Shown: piece after piece, positions 16,842-25,178 of the stretch
Position numbering within the stretch: position 1 is the stretch's first letter
Layout of the letters: each line of letters starts with the position of its first letter
From: Poriferisodalis sp965208925
GTDB lineage: Bacteria; Actinomycetota; Acidimicrobiia; Acidimicrobiales; Poriferisodalaceae
Length of the DNA: 64,000 bases
Reading direction: 5' to 3'
Assembly: GCF_965208925.1 (NCBI RefSeq)
Contig: NZ_OZ242364.1
Span: 1,674,001-1,738,000, forward strand
Position numbers and translations under genes: made by a program
Notes under the pieces: generated by a model
Databases searched by the model: none
Told to the model about the DNA's origin: nothing
What the model saw: the letters and a program-made list of their open reading frames with translations, nothing else

Positions 16842-17618
16842 ATGCAGAGCCACGAAGTCGACTACCAGATCTTCGGCGACGATATGCAGTTCGTCGAGGT
16901 CGAGCTGGATCCCGGCGAGACCGTCGTCGGCGAAGCGGGCACGATGATGTTCATCGAAGACGGCGTGTCGTTCGAATCGGTCATGGGCGACGGCTCCGAG
17001 CCGAGCTCGGGCATGTGGGGCAAGCTCAAGGGCGCCGGCAAGCGCGTCATCTCCGGCGAGTCGCTGTTCCTCACCCACTTCACCAACACCAGTGCCGGCG
17101 GCAAGGCGAAGGTCGGCTTCGCGGCGGGCTACCCCGGCAAGATCATCCCGGTGGATCTCGCGGAGATGGGCGGCGAGATCATCGCCCAGCGCGACGCGTT
17201 CCTCTGCGCGGCGATGGGCACCAAGCTCGACATTGCGTGGCAGCGCGGCATCGGCACGGGGCTGTTCGGCGGCGAGGGCTTCATCCTCCAGCGTCTCTCC
17301 GGCGACGGCATGGCCTTCCTCCACGCAGGCGGCTCTATCAAAGCCGTCCAGCTGAACAACCAGACCATCCGGCTCGACACCGGCTGCCTCGTCGCACTGC
17401 AGCCGTCGCTCAACTACTCGATCGAGCGGGCCGGCAACCTCAAGTCGATGTTCTTCGGCGGCGAGGGACTGTTCTTGGCGACCGTGTCAGGCACCGGCTG
17501 GGTATGGCTGCAGTCGCTGCCGTTCGAGCGGCTGTCGTCGCGAGTGCTGGCCAACGCCGCAGGACCGATGTCCGACGACTCCCGCGGCCTGCTCTCGGGA
17601 TTGCTTGAGCGGAGCTAG
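16842..17618 (+). CDS. AIM24 / TIGR00266-family protein
   Basis: 258 aa. Matches the AIM24-like family, a beta-rich trimeric fold: an N-terminal FVEVELDPGETVVGEAGTM, GKRVISGESLFLTHFTN, GYPGKIIPVDL, then a Gly-rich EGFILQRLSGDGMAFLHAGGS and a C-terminal GTGWVWLQSLPFERL. Function of bacterial members is not established. ATG 16842 has GAGGAGAG just upstream. It is the first of a run of same-strand genes up to the VOC gene, and 39 bases precede the next. Confidence 0.85.
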   Translation: MQSHEVDYQIFGDDMQFVEVELDPGETVVGEAGTMMFIEDGVSFESVMGDGSEPSSGMWGKLKGAGKRVISGESLFLTHFTNTSAGGKAKVGFAAGYPGKIIPVDLAEMGGEIIAQRDAFLCAAMGTKLDIAWQRGIGTGLFGGEGFILQRLSGDGMAFLHAGGSIKAVQLNNQTIRLDTGCLVALQPSLNYSIERAGNLKSMFFGGEGLFLATVSGTGWVWLQSLPFERLSSRVLANAAGPMSDDSRGLLSGLLERS

Positions 17619-17657
17619 TACGCGACAGTCCGCGTCAACTGACCGAAGCGTAGGGTC

Positions 17658-18728
17658 GTGCCGGTGAAGCTTGCATCGGGCCGTGTCATGGTCGACGACC
17701 TCTTCGAGGCACAGGAGGCGTTCCACTCGCGCGGCTGGACTGACGGGCTGCCCGTGGTGCCGCCCACCGACGACGCCGTGGCCGCCTGCTTGGACTGGGC
17801 GATGCTGGCACCGGACCATCTCATTGGCATCGAGCCGGTGCGAGCCCGCGCCATCACGGCCGAGAAGGCAGCCATCAACGCCGTGATGGCGGGCTGCCTG
17901 CCGCCGCACTTCCCGGTCGTCGTGACCGCGCTCACCGCCCTGCTGCAGCCCGAGTTCGGCCTCCACGGGCCCACGGCGTCCACGGGCGGGTGCGCGGTGC
18001 TGCTGATCGTCAACGGCCCCATCCGGCAGGAGCTGGCCATGGACGCCACGTTCAGCGTGCTCGGGGGAGCCGATCGGTCACGCGCCGTCATCGCACGGGC
18101 AGTGCGGCTGGTGCTGGCCAACGTGCTCGATGTCAGGCCTGGCGGCATCGACCGTTCCACCCTCGGCCATCCCGGCAAGCTCGGCTACTGCATCGCCGAG
18201 GACGAGGAGGCGACCGGCTGGGTATCGCTGGGCGATCAGCGGCTCGGCACCGCACCCGCCGAGCGAGGCCATGTGTCGTCGGTGACCGCAGTGGCGTCGA
18301 TGGCGCCCCGCCAGGTCATGAACGAGTGGACGACGGACCCAACCGAGCTGTGCGAGACCCTCGCTGCTGAGATCCGGGCGAATCAGCTCAACTACTCCAT
18401 CTGGCCGGGCAACTACGTGGTGGTGCTGCCGCCGCAGCTGCGGACCCACTTCGACACCGCCGGCTGGACCAAAAGCGACATCGCTGCCTGCGTGTACGAG
18501 CGCGCCCAGGTACGCCGCGGCGACTGGGCGGCCGTGGGCAAAGGCGCCGTCGTCAAGGACCGTGCCGAGCGCACCTATCCAGCGCTCGAATCGCCGGAAG
18601 ATCTGCTGATCGTTGCCGCAGGCGGGCCGGCGGGCGGCTTCGCAGCGGTCATCCCGCCCTGGCTCGGCACTCGAAGCCACGCAGCCACGGTGGCGGTCGG
18701 CGCCTGCGTCGACTGCGAAGTGCGCTGA
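17658..18728 (+). CDS. TDGLPVVPPT-motif protein, likely partner of the UGSC selenoprotein
   Basis: 356 aa from GTG 17658 (GTG 17664 or ATG 17688 also possible). Near the N terminus is FHSRGWTDGLPVVPPTDDAV, a motif I associate with proteins encoded next to, or fused with, UGSC-family (seleno)proteins; that association is from memory and needs checking. Other marks are HGPTASTGGCAVLLIVNGP and a C-terminal VAAGGPAGGFAAVIPPW. No cofactor site is recognised and no signal peptide is seen. The selenoprotein gene lies about 1 kb downstream on the same strand, with one hypothetical gene between. Catalytic role unknown. Confidence 0.6.
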   Translation: MPVKLASGRVMVDDLFEAQEAFHSRGWTDGLPVVPPTDDAVAACLDWAMLAPDHLIGIEPVRARAITAEKAAINAVMAGCLPPHFPVVVTALTALLQPEFGLHGPTASTGGCAVLLIVNGPIRQELAMDATFSVLGGADRSRAVIARAVRLVLANVLDVRPGGIDRSTLGHPGKLGYCIAEDEEATGWVSLGDQRLGTAPAERGHVSSVTAVASMAPRQVMNEWTTDPTELCETLAAEIRANQLNYSIWPGNYVVVLPPQLRTHFDTAGWTKSDIAACVYERAQVRRGDWAAVGKGAVVKDRAERTYPALESPEDLLIVAAGGPAGGFAAVIPPWLGTRSHAATVAVGACVDCEVR

Positions 18729-18777
18729 GCCCGCCAACCGCGACCGCATGATCTGAACGCCGCGCAAGACTCGGCAC

Positions 18778-19548
18778 ATGGATGACAATGCGCTCGTGCG
18801 AGGCGACATGACACGAGCGGGGCTGCTGCGAGAGCTGCCCGACAGTTACCTGGCCGCGGTCGAGGACTATCACCGGCTGGCGTACTCGGTGGTGGCTGAA
18901 GCCCGCCGGGTGGCAACCGGCCGCTTCGGCTTGCGCAGCCTCGACAGGGGCTTCGGCACGCCGGTGTTCGAGGTGACGATGGGCCGCGCTGGCGAGATGG
19001 AATGTCAGGTCTGGATCGACGGCGACGAACTGTTCGCAACCGAAGGGGGCACCCAGCGCAGTGTCCACATCACCACGCTGTCGGCGGCGGCGAAGTTCGC
19101 CGGTGTGTCGCCGGGTACCGAGGCGCGAGAGCACGACAGTCCAGAGCTCGGCGACGTGGAGCGCTGGCTGCGGGTCAGTCCCGAGACGGGCGCGCACCTT
19201 GCGGCGTGGTTCCGGCTCGGCAAACAGGCGCTGGATCAGTTGCGCGACCTGCCCGGTGCGACGGAGCCCGACGAGATCCAGCTGTGGCCCGGCCACTTCG
19301 ACATCGCAACTGCCATTGGCGATGCTGACGCTCGAGCTACCTACGGCCTGTCGCCCGGCGACGCCGCGCATCCGTTCCCGTACGCCTACGTGGGCCCGTG
19401 GGGCGAGGTGGACCGCGCCGATCCCTACTGGAACGACACGGCCTTCGGCGGGGCGTCACTGCCCTACAGCGAGATCGTGAGTGCGGCCGACCCTGCCAGC
19501 ACAGTGTTCGAGTTCCTGTACGCCGGCTTCGACAGCATCAACGGTTGA
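18778..19548 (+). CDS. Hypothetical protein between the TDGLPVVPPT gene and the selenoprotein
   Basis: 256 aa from ATG 18778 (ATG 18808 possible). I do not recognise the family. It is a soluble, acidic protein with no signal peptide. Distinctive stretches are LWPGHFDIATAIGDADARA, FPYAYVGPWGEVDRADPYWND and a C-terminal TVFEFLYAGFDSING. The combination of invariant-looking Trp, Pro, His and Asp residues suggests a conserved domain rather than chance coding. Position between two genes of the selenoprotein group suggests related work; inference only. Confidence 0.6.
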   Translation: MDDNALVRGDMTRAGLLRELPDSYLAAVEDYHRLAYSVVAEARRVATGRFGLRSLDRGFGTPVFEVTMGRAGEMECQVWIDGDELFATEGGTQRSVHITTLSAAAKFAGVSPGTEAREHDSPELGDVERWLRVSPETGAHLAAWFRLGKQALDQLRDLPGATEPDEIQLWPGHFDIATAIGDADARATYGLSPGDAAHPFPYAYVGPWGEVDRADPYWNDTAFGGASLPYSEIVSAADPASTVFEFLYAGFDSING

Positions 19549-19687
19549 CATGACGAGGCAGAGCGGCAGGCGATGCGGGAGACCGCTCGACCAGCTCGCA
19601 ATTCAGCGCAGCGAGCGTGGCAGCATGTAGCGGGCCCCGACGCCGGCAGCGCCGTATCACCGCCGGCGTGCGAACAAGGAGCGCAGC

Positions 19688-20206
19688 GTGGAACTGCTGA
19701 ACCCGACCCACGAACAGGATCCAGAAGGGTTCGCGGCACCGGCGCGGCTCTCGACGCTGGAGGGCACCACCATCGGGATCATCTCGAATGGCAAGGAGAA
19801 CACGCGGCCGTTCTTCGACCACATGGAACGGCTCCTGCGCGACCGCCACGGCGTGGCCAAGGTGATCCGACGCACCAAGTCCAACTACAGCGCGCCCGCC
19901 CAGCATGAGCTGCTGGCCGAGGCGATGGGCTGGGACGCCGTGCTGGCCGGCGTGGGCGACTGAGGCAGCTGCTCGTCGTGCAGTCTGCACGACGCTGTCG
20001 CCGCCGAACGGGTCGGCGTGCCTGCGGTCAGTGTCATGACCAGTGCCTTTGTGAGTGCCGCCGAGCTGATGGCTCGGGTGCAGGGCGTGCCGGACCATCC
20101 GTTCACCGTGATCGAGCACCCCATCGCCAGCGCTGACGAAGCAGGGCTCGAAGCCCGCGCCGAGACGGCGGTGTCCCAGGCCGTCAGGGTGCTGGTCGCG
20201 CACTAG
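19688..20206 (+). CDS. UGSC-family selenoprotein with in-frame UGA (Sec92)
   Basis: 172 residues if TGA at 19961-19963 is read as selenocysteine. GTG 19688 follows AAGGAG by 6 bases. The first 91 codons give an N-terminal alpha/beta half (TIGIISNGKENTRPFFDHMERLL, cited in part) ending VLAGVGD. Then comes Sec92-Gly-Ser-Cys-Ser-Ser-Cys-Ser-Leu-His-Asp and a further 70 codons (VGVPAVSVMTSAF, FTVIEHPIAS) up to TAG 20204-20206. This is the layout of the UGSC (seleno)protein family, in which other members carry Cys at the same place. Codons after TGA keep the G/C-rich third positions of real genes. A SECIS-type hairpin lies at 19974-19994. A thiol or selenol redox role is likely; substrate unknown. 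No selA, selB, selC or selD is in the window. Confidence 0.85.
19974..19994 (+). promoter_or_regulatory. Probable bacterial SECIS element
   Basis: Starting 10 bases after the TGA, CGTCGTGCA and TGCACGACG form a perfect 9-bp stem around a GTC loop (alternatively 8 bp with loop AGTCT). The apical GCAGTCTGC closely resembles the loop region GCAGGTCTGC of the E. coli fdhF SECIS, where the G and U contact SelB. Stem length, distance from UGA and position inside the coding frame all fit bacterial SECIS rules. Confidence 0.8.
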
Positions 20207-20294
20207 CTTCGGGCTGCGCCCGCCGACCGGCGGACCGCACCGACGAACGCTCAAGCCCATGCGCCGCGCGTTTCGAACTCAGGAGCAGAGCACG

Positions 20295-20762
20295 ATGGTG
20301 AATCCCATCCCCGACGACTACCCGCGCATCTCGGTGTCGATGAGCATCGACGGTGCTGCAGACGCCATCGCGTTCTATACCGAGATTCTCGGCTTCACCG
20401 AGCGGATGCGCATCGACATGGGCGGCAAGATCGGCCACTCGGAGTTGCAATTGGGCGATTCGCTCATCATGGTGGCCGACGAGTTTCCGGAGATGGAATT
20501 CCACTCGCCCAAGCACTACGGCGGCTCGCCGATGCAACTGAGCCTGTATGTGGAAGACGTCGACGCCACGTATGCGGCTGCGCTCGCGGCAGGCGCCACT
20601 GAGGTGCGGCCGATCATGGACCAGTTCTACGGCGACCGCTCAGGCATGATCGAGGACCCGTGGGGCCATCGCTGGAATCTCGCGACCCACATCGAAGAGG
20701 TCGATCCCGAAGAGATGGCACGCCGCTCGGAAGCCGCCATGGCCGAGATGGGCGAAGGCTGA
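20295..20762 (+). CDS. VOC-family (glyoxalase/PhnB-like) protein
   Basis: 155 aa from ATG 20295 behind AGGAG. Two beta-alpha-beta-beta-beta halves of a vicinal-oxygen-chelate fold are seen: SVSMSIDGAADAIAFYTEILGFTERMRI (cited in part), then LSLYVEDVDATYAAALAAGA, and the C-terminal DRSGMIEDPWGHRWNLATH. It resembles the PhnB-like group rather than true glyoxalase I. Activity unknown; could be a dioxygenase, lyase or antibiotic-binding protein. It is the last gene of the same-strand run and converges on the MFS gene (46 bases between stops). Confidence 0.8.
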   Translation: MVNPIPDDYPRISVSMSIDGAADAIAFYTEILGFTERMRIDMGGKIGHSELQLGDSLIMVADEFPEMEFHSPKHYGGSPMQLSLYVEDVDATYAAALAAGATEVRPIMDQFYGDRSGMIEDPWGHRWNLATHIEEVDPEEMARRSEAAMAEMGEG

Positions 20763-20808
20763 CAGAGCCTGACCGACCCTGATCCTCGGCTCCCTCCGGC
20801 GCTGCGGA

Positions 20809-22203
20809 TCACTGCACGGCGCCGTCCGTGCGCCAGCCGACGACTGCCGCTGGCGCTGCGGAGACGGCGAACAGCGCCGCAGCGATCGCCAGCGCGACCG
20901 GCACTGAGACGATCTGCGCCACCGTTCCCAGGCCCAAGCCGATCGACACCTCTCCCACCGCCTGGGATTGCCCGACGAACGAAACCACCGTGGCGCGAAC
21001 TGACGAGTCGGCGTGGCGGTTCGCCATCGCTTCGGTGAGCGAGTACGCCGTCTCGCCGGCCACGTCGAGAATGGCCCAGCCGATGAGGGCGATCGTGAAC
21101 CACGGGCTCAGCGCCAACGCCAGCGCGCCCGCAGCGGCGATCGTCAGGAATCGCGCGAGTAGAAAGGCGTCCCGCCGAGCGCTTCGCTGGTCGGCTTGAT
21201 CAAGACGCCGACGCAGCCACGCCATCATCGGGATCGCCAGTGCAGACATGACGAACCAGGCTGCACCGAAGAACAGCACCGCCTCCCGGCCATCGAGCTG
21301 GGTGAGGCCCAGTTCGAACAGCCGCAGGGCCGAGAGCCGATCGTTGGCTTCCCACGCTCCGGCGGCGATCGTGGCTGACAGGGTCACTGCCAGCAGCGAC
21401 GGATTGCGACGGACAAGCCGTGCGCCTCGCTTCCAGAGTGCGATCGCGTCCTTCCAAGCGCTGGTGTGTGCAGGTCTGGGTGCGCCGCCGGACCGCCGTC
21501 GCGGCGACTCGAACCCGGCTTCGGGCATGGTGATGGCCAGGTACCCGGCTGCTGCGATCGCGAGCATGCCCATCACGGCCATCGACCCCCGGACCGACCA
21601 GGCGCCCATGGCGGTGGCGGCGACGAGACCGACCATGACGCCCGCTGACCGGAAGATGGCATGGCGCACGATGAGCCCGTCCACCTGGCGGCTGTGATCG
21701 CTGCGGGAGATGCCGCCGCTGTCATCAGCTCCGGTGTCGTCGCCCGAGGTCGAGGACTCGACGGGCATCACCGCGGCACTGCGGTGCGAATGTGAGGCGT
21801 GGTGGGCAAGCTCGTCGGTCATCCACGCTGTGGCAGCGCCGCTCTGCAGCGTCCAGCCGACACCCCACAGCACTTGCCAGATGACAAGCACGCCGAACAG
21901 CTCGGTGACCGGTCCCAAAGCCATTGCCGTGCCCATCACGACGTAGGCCGCGACCACGGAGTACTTGCGGCTGTACAGGTCGGCAACCACGCCAGTCGGC
22001 GTCTCGGTCACGAGAATCGACAGCACCAGCGCAGTGCCGAGTACCGCAAGCCGGAATGGCGACAGCCGCAGATCCACCACCCACCACACCATTGCCGGCA
22101 GGCCCCACGAGAAGGCCAAGCCTTGCACGCCGCCTGTCAGCAGGAACAGCCGATCAGGCCGATGCCGCACGACGCCGCAGCCTATGGACCCCCGATAGGG
22201 CAA
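20809..22203 (-). CDS. MFS transporter
   Basis: 464 aa from TTG 22203; GTG 22170 (VRHRPDRLFLL) is an equally likely start. About 12 hydrophobic segments are present, and the first cytoplasmic loop has the MFS signature-like TGVVADLYSRKYSV. A hydrophilic, His/Asp-rich central loop (DDTGADDSGGISRSDHSR) separates the two halves. The C-terminal half ends VALAIAAALFAVSAAPAAVVGW. A drug or metabolite exporter is likely; substrate unknown. Divergent from the luciferase-like gene with 70 bases between starts. Confidence 0.8.
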   Translation of the reverse strand: MPYRGSIGCGVVRHRPDRLFLLTGGVQGLAFSWGLPAMVWWVVDLRLSPFRLAVLGTALVLSILVTETPTGVVADLYSRKYSVVAAYVVMGTAMALGPVTELFGVLVIWQVLWGVGWTLQSGAATAWMTDELAHHASHSHRSAAVMPVESSTSGDDTGADDSGGISRSDHSRQVDGLIVRHAIFRSAGVMVGLVAATAMGAWSVRGSMAVMGMLAIAAAGYLAITMPEAGFESPRRRSGGAPRPAHTSAWKDAIALWKRGARLVRRNPSLLAVTLSATIAAGAWEANDRLSALRLFELGLTQLDGREAVLFFGAAWFVMSALAIPMMAWLRRRLDQADQRSARRDAFLLARFLTIAAAGALALALSPWFTIALIGWAILDVAGETAYSLTEAMANRHADSSVRATVVSFVGQSQAVGEVSIGLGLGTVAQIVSVPVALAIAAALFAVSAAPAAVVGWRTDGAVQ

Positions 22204-22273
22204 GATTCACCCGGTTCGACGACAGGCACTTGTCAGCGAGCCGCGAGCTGAGACCGATCAGGAGGCCCATGCA

Positions 22274-23305
22274 ATGAATACGACCGGAACAGCACAGCAT
22301 CGGATCGACGGTGCGACGACTGCGTCGACGCCGGGAGGCTGCGCAGACGAAGCAGCGCAGTTCGAGGAGATGGGACTGTCGGCGGCGTGGTCATTCGAGG
22401 CATCCCACGACCCGTTCCTGCCGTTGGCGCTGGCGGCAGAGCGCACCGAGAGCATCGAGCTCGGCACGGCAATTGCGGTCGCGTTCGCCCGCAACCCGAT
22501 GACGTGCGCTGTCACCGCGTGGGACCTGCACCGCATGAGCGGCGGCCGCTTCATCCTGGGCCTCGGAACGCAGATCCGGCCCCACATCACCAAGCGCTAC
22601 AGCGAGCAGTGGTCACGCCCCGCTGAGCGAATGCGTGAGTACATCGAGGCGGTGCGCGCCATCTGGCACACCTTCGAAACCGGCGAACGTTTGAATCATC
22701 GAGGCGAGTTCTACACCCACACGCTCATGACGCCGTTCTTCAACCCGGGTCCTATCGGCATGGAGCCGCCGGCGATCTACGTGGCCGGAGTCGGTCCCCG
22801 CATGGTCGAGGTCATCGGTGCGGCGGCGGACGGATTCTTCGTGCATCCGTTCCACACCGCCCAGTTCATGACCGATGTCACGCTCCCGGCCATGGCGACC
22901 GGCGCCGAGTCGGCAGGACGCGATGTCGGCGAGGTCACTGTCGCCTGCCTGACCATCGTCGCGATGGGCGAGAACGACGAGCAGATCGACAAGGCACGCC
23001 GCTCCGCCGCGGGCCAGCTCGCGTTCTACGGATCGACGCCCGCCTATGCAGGTGCGCTCGATCATCATGGTTACGGAGATCTGCAGCCGCGCCTGAACAC
23101 CTTGTCCAAGCAGGGCAACTGGCGGGAGATGAGCGACCTCATCGACGACGATCTGCTGGATCTCATCGTCGTGTCGGGCACACCGTCGGCCGTGGGTGCC
23201 CAGATTGCCGAGCGGAACACCTTCGCCGACCGCACGACGATGATGTTCTACGGCCCGACACCCACCAACGACGCCATCGCAGAGGCCGTCGCCGCCGCCG
23301 CGTGA
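22274..23305 (+). CDS. Luciferase-like F420-dependent oxidoreductase
   Basis: 343 aa. Family marks: FEEMGLSAAWSFEASHDPF near the N terminus, IELGTAIAVAFARNPM, MSGGRFILGLGTQIRPHI and IYVAGVGPRMVEVIGAAADGF. This is the TIGR03617-type branch of luciferase-like proteins predicted to use F420. Substrate unknown. The stop overlaps the GTG start of tag by 4 bases, so both are probably translated from one mRNA, although no functional link is evident. Confidence 0.82.
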   Translation: MNTTGTAQHRIDGATTASTPGGCADEAAQFEEMGLSAAWSFEASHDPFLPLALAAERTESIELGTAIAVAFARNPMTCAVTAWDLHRMSGGRFILGLGTQIRPHITKRYSEQWSRPAERMREYIEAVRAIWHTFETGERLNHRGEFYTHTLMTPFFNPGPIGMEPPAIYVAGVGPRMVEVIGAAADGFFVHPFHTAQFMTDVTLPAMATGAESAGRDVGEVTVACLTIVAMGENDEQIDKARRSAAGQLAFYGSTPAYAGALDHHGYGDLQPRLNTLSKQGNWREMSDLIDDDLLDLIVVSGTPSAVGAQIAERNTFADRTTMMFYGPTPTNDAIAEAVAAAA

Positions 23306-23961
23306 ATCAAACCGCCGAGGTACCAGATGGGTTGAGGCGGCGGGCTGACGGCTCGCTGGCCTGCTGGTGGGGCGAAGGCCACGACGATTACGAGGCATAT
23401 CACGACACCGAGTGGGGCATGCCGGTGGTCGACGACGTGCGCCTCTACGAGAAGATGTGCCTCGAAGGCTTCCAGGCGGGGCTGTCATGGCTGACGATCC
23501 TGCGCAAGCGGGAGAACTTCCGGGCGGCGTTCAGCGGGTTCGACCTCGAGGCGGTGGCCGGATTCCGCGAGACCGACGTGGAGCGATTGCTCGGCGACGC
23601 AGGCATCGTGCGCCATCGCGGCAAGATCGAGGCGACCATCAACAACGCCCGTGCTGCCCTCGACACGATCGAGGTGCACGGCAGCCTGGCTGCCTTCTTC
23701 TGGTCGTTCGAGCCGGGTCCTGAGGATCGGCCGGCGGTCGTCGACTACCCAACACTCATCTCGATGTCGTCGACACCCGAGTCGACTGCCCTCAGCCAGG
23801 CGTTGCGCAAGCTGGGCTGGCGGTTTGTCGGCCCGACCACGTGCTACGCGCTCATGCAGGCCTCAGGCATCGTGAATGATCATCTTGAAGGCTGCCACCG
23901 GCGGCCCGTCATCGAGTACGCGCGGACAGAGCTTGATCGACCAGCTGCGTTGAGCGCCTGA
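23302..23961 (+). CDS. tag: DNA-3-methyladenine glycosylase I
   Basis: 219 aa from GTG 23302. Very close in pattern to E. coli Tag: YEAYHDTEWGMPVVDD, CLEGFQAGLSWLTILRKREN, DAGIVRHRGKIEATINNARA, and a C-terminal FVGPTTCYALMQASGIVNDH. The zinc ligands Cys21, His34 and the terminal His/Cys pair (NDHLEGCH) are in place. It removes 3-methyladenine from alkylated DNA in base excision repair. A short N-terminal extension relative to E. coli is normal for actinobacteria. Its start overlaps the upstream stop. Confidence 0.93.
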   Translation: MNQTAEVPDGLRRRADGSLACWWGEGHDDYEAYHDTEWGMPVVDDVRLYEKMCLEGFQAGLSWLTILRKRENFRAAFSGFDLEAVAGFRETDVERLLGDAGIVRHRGKIEATINNARAALDTIEVHGSLAAFFWSFEPGPEDRPAVVDYPTLISMSSTPESTALSQALRKLGWRFVGPTTCYALMQASGIVNDHLEGCHRRPVIEYARTELDRPAALSA

Positions 23962-24034
23962 GGTTGAGTCCCAGCCAGCGGCACAGATACGTGACGCTGG
24001 CCGCAGCAGCGACCAACGTGTCGGCGGCTGGTTG

Positions 24035-24334
24035 TCAGTTGGAGCCGGGGGCGATGACGGTGTCGACCATCGACAGGTGCATGCCGCTCACCCGATCGGG
24101 TTGGCCGGCGAAGACGGCCGCGCGCTCGGGCGATGATGCGAACTCCTCATAAGCGGCTTCATAGTCACCGGGATGACTCACGGCCCAGACGAGCTGGTTG
24201 TTCTCACGGTCGGCATACATGAACTCGACCTTGAAACCGAACTTCTCCCGTACGGCGATGATGTTGGGGAACCACTCGAGCAGCGAGTCCATCTGGCCCT
24301 CGATGACGTCGTAGCGGCGCAATTGTGTTGCCAT
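24035..24334 (-). CDS. NIPSNAP-like / dimeric alpha-beta-barrel small protein
   Basis: 99 aa from ATG 24334, preceded by GGAGAGG-type bases. MATQLRRYDVIEGQMDSLLEWFPNI, then FMYADRENNQLVWAVSHPGDYEAAYEEFASSPER (both cited in part) gives the ferredoxin-like fold pattern of NIPSNAP and EthD-type proteins. Probably a small homodimer acting in ligand binding or as an oxygenase helper; role unknown. Convergent with tag, and 63 bases downstream of the cyclo-ligase gene on the same strand. Confidence 0.7.
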   Translation of the reverse strand: MATQLRRYDVIEGQMDSLLEWFPNIIAVREKFGFKVEFMYADRENNQLVWAVSHPGDYEAAYEEFASSPERAAVFAGQPDRVSGMHLSMVDTVIAPGSN

Positions 24335-24397
24335 GCCGGCTCCTCTCCGTGGTGGTGTGTCACGGCCATTGCTAGCGCGATTCGACGATGCGCTCCA

Positions 24398-25063
24398 CTA
24401 GCCACCGACTGGATCGACGGCGATGACCCCGTCCTGGGTGGCCAGATGGGTCATCGGCACATCGTGGGGCTCGCACGGCAGCCGGTCGAAGACGAGCTCG
24501 GAGGGGGCCACGCCGATACGGGGGCAGTCTTCGGGAAGCCTGGTGAGCAACTCGTCGAAGTAGCCGACGCCGTGGCCCAGTCGGGTGCCTCGGCGGTCGA
24601 AGGCCACGCCGGGCACCAGCGCGAGCGAGATGTGCCGGGGCTGCAACTCGAACGCGTCGGCCGTCGGCTGGGGGAAGCCGTACCGATGCTGTTCCATCGC
24701 CCCGATTGCCGGGTGCAGCGTGAGCGGACCGGACGGGGGAGTGCGGGTGACCGCGAAGCGCTGCCAGCCCAGCCCATCAGCCAGTCCGTCCAACGACAGC
24801 TCGTCCGCCATCGCCCGGTAGAACAGGATCAGGCCCGCCCCCGCGAGCAGAGACGCCTTTCGGGCGAAGGATCGATCGTCGAGTTCGGCGACGGGCGTCC
24901 CGTGCCCTGCTACGGCTGCCGAGCGCTCGTCGAGTGCCTCGATGAACGTCCGCAGACCTGCGACGACGGCCGCAGTCGTCGCATCCGGCACGGGTTGCGA
25001 GTGTTCCCGGATCCACCGGCGCCAGTCGGCCTTCGACGCAGCAGACCCCGGCGTGTCAATCAT
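24398..25063 (-). CDS. 5-formyltetrahydrofolate cyclo-ligase family protein
   Basis: 221 aa from ATG 25063; an ATG at 25088 in frame is an alternative. Family marks are a short basic N terminus (SKADWRRWIREH), LILFYRAMADELSLDGL, RYGFPQPTADAFEL, LALVPGVAFDRRG and the ATP/folate loop TRLGHGVGYFDELL. The enzyme converts 5-formyl-THF to 5,10-methenyl-THF using ATP and salvages folate. The canonical GYGGGYYDR-like loop is a little divergent (GHGVGYFDE), so activity is likely but not proven. Divergent from the LacI regulator. Confidence 0.82.
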   Translation of the reverse strand: MIDTPGSAASKADWRRWIREHSQPVPDATTAAVVAGLRTFIEALDERSAAVAGHGTPVAELDDRSFARKASLLAGAGLILFYRAMADELSLDGLADGLGWQRFAVTRTPPSGPLTLHPAIGAMEQHRYGFPQPTADAFELQPRHISLALVPGVAFDRRGTRLGHGVGYFDELLTRLPEDCPRIGVAPSELVFDRLPCEPHDVPMTHLATQDGVIAVDPVGG

Positions 25064-25123
25064 CAACCCGAAGCTAGGTGCGGGCATCGCCACCCGCAGA
25101 CCAATCACTCGGCACAGTTCGAC

Positions 25124-25153
25124 TTGACAGCCTCTTGCGGCCATGACTAAGTT
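25124..25153 (+). promoter_or_regulatory. Promoter of the LacI-family gene
   Basis: TTGACA at 25124-25129 and TAAGTT at 25148-25153 with an 18-base spacer. The palindromic operator begins 2 bases after the -10 box, so bound repressor would cover the transcription start. This predicts autorepression. Confidence 0.6.
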
Positions 25154-25154
25154 C

Positions 25155-25168
25155 TGGGAGCGCTCCCA
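25155..25168. promoter_or_regulatory. LacI/CelR-type operator, copy 1
   Basis: TGGGAGCGCTCCCA, a perfect 14-bp palindrome. It is identical to the known CelR operator of Thermobifida fusca, a LacI-family cellobiose-responsive repressor of beta-glucanase genes. It lies between the -10 box and the ribosome site (AAAGGAG, 25168-25174) of the regulator gene itself. Confidence 0.9.
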
Positions 25169-25178
25169 AAGGAGCCGT

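Noticed and set aside
19688..19963. Reading 19688-19963 as a complete 91-aa protein, or the TGA as a simple nonsense mutation or frameshift
   Set aside because: The same frame continues 80 codons with the UGSC-family C-terminal half and a SECIS hairpin; no frame change is needed.
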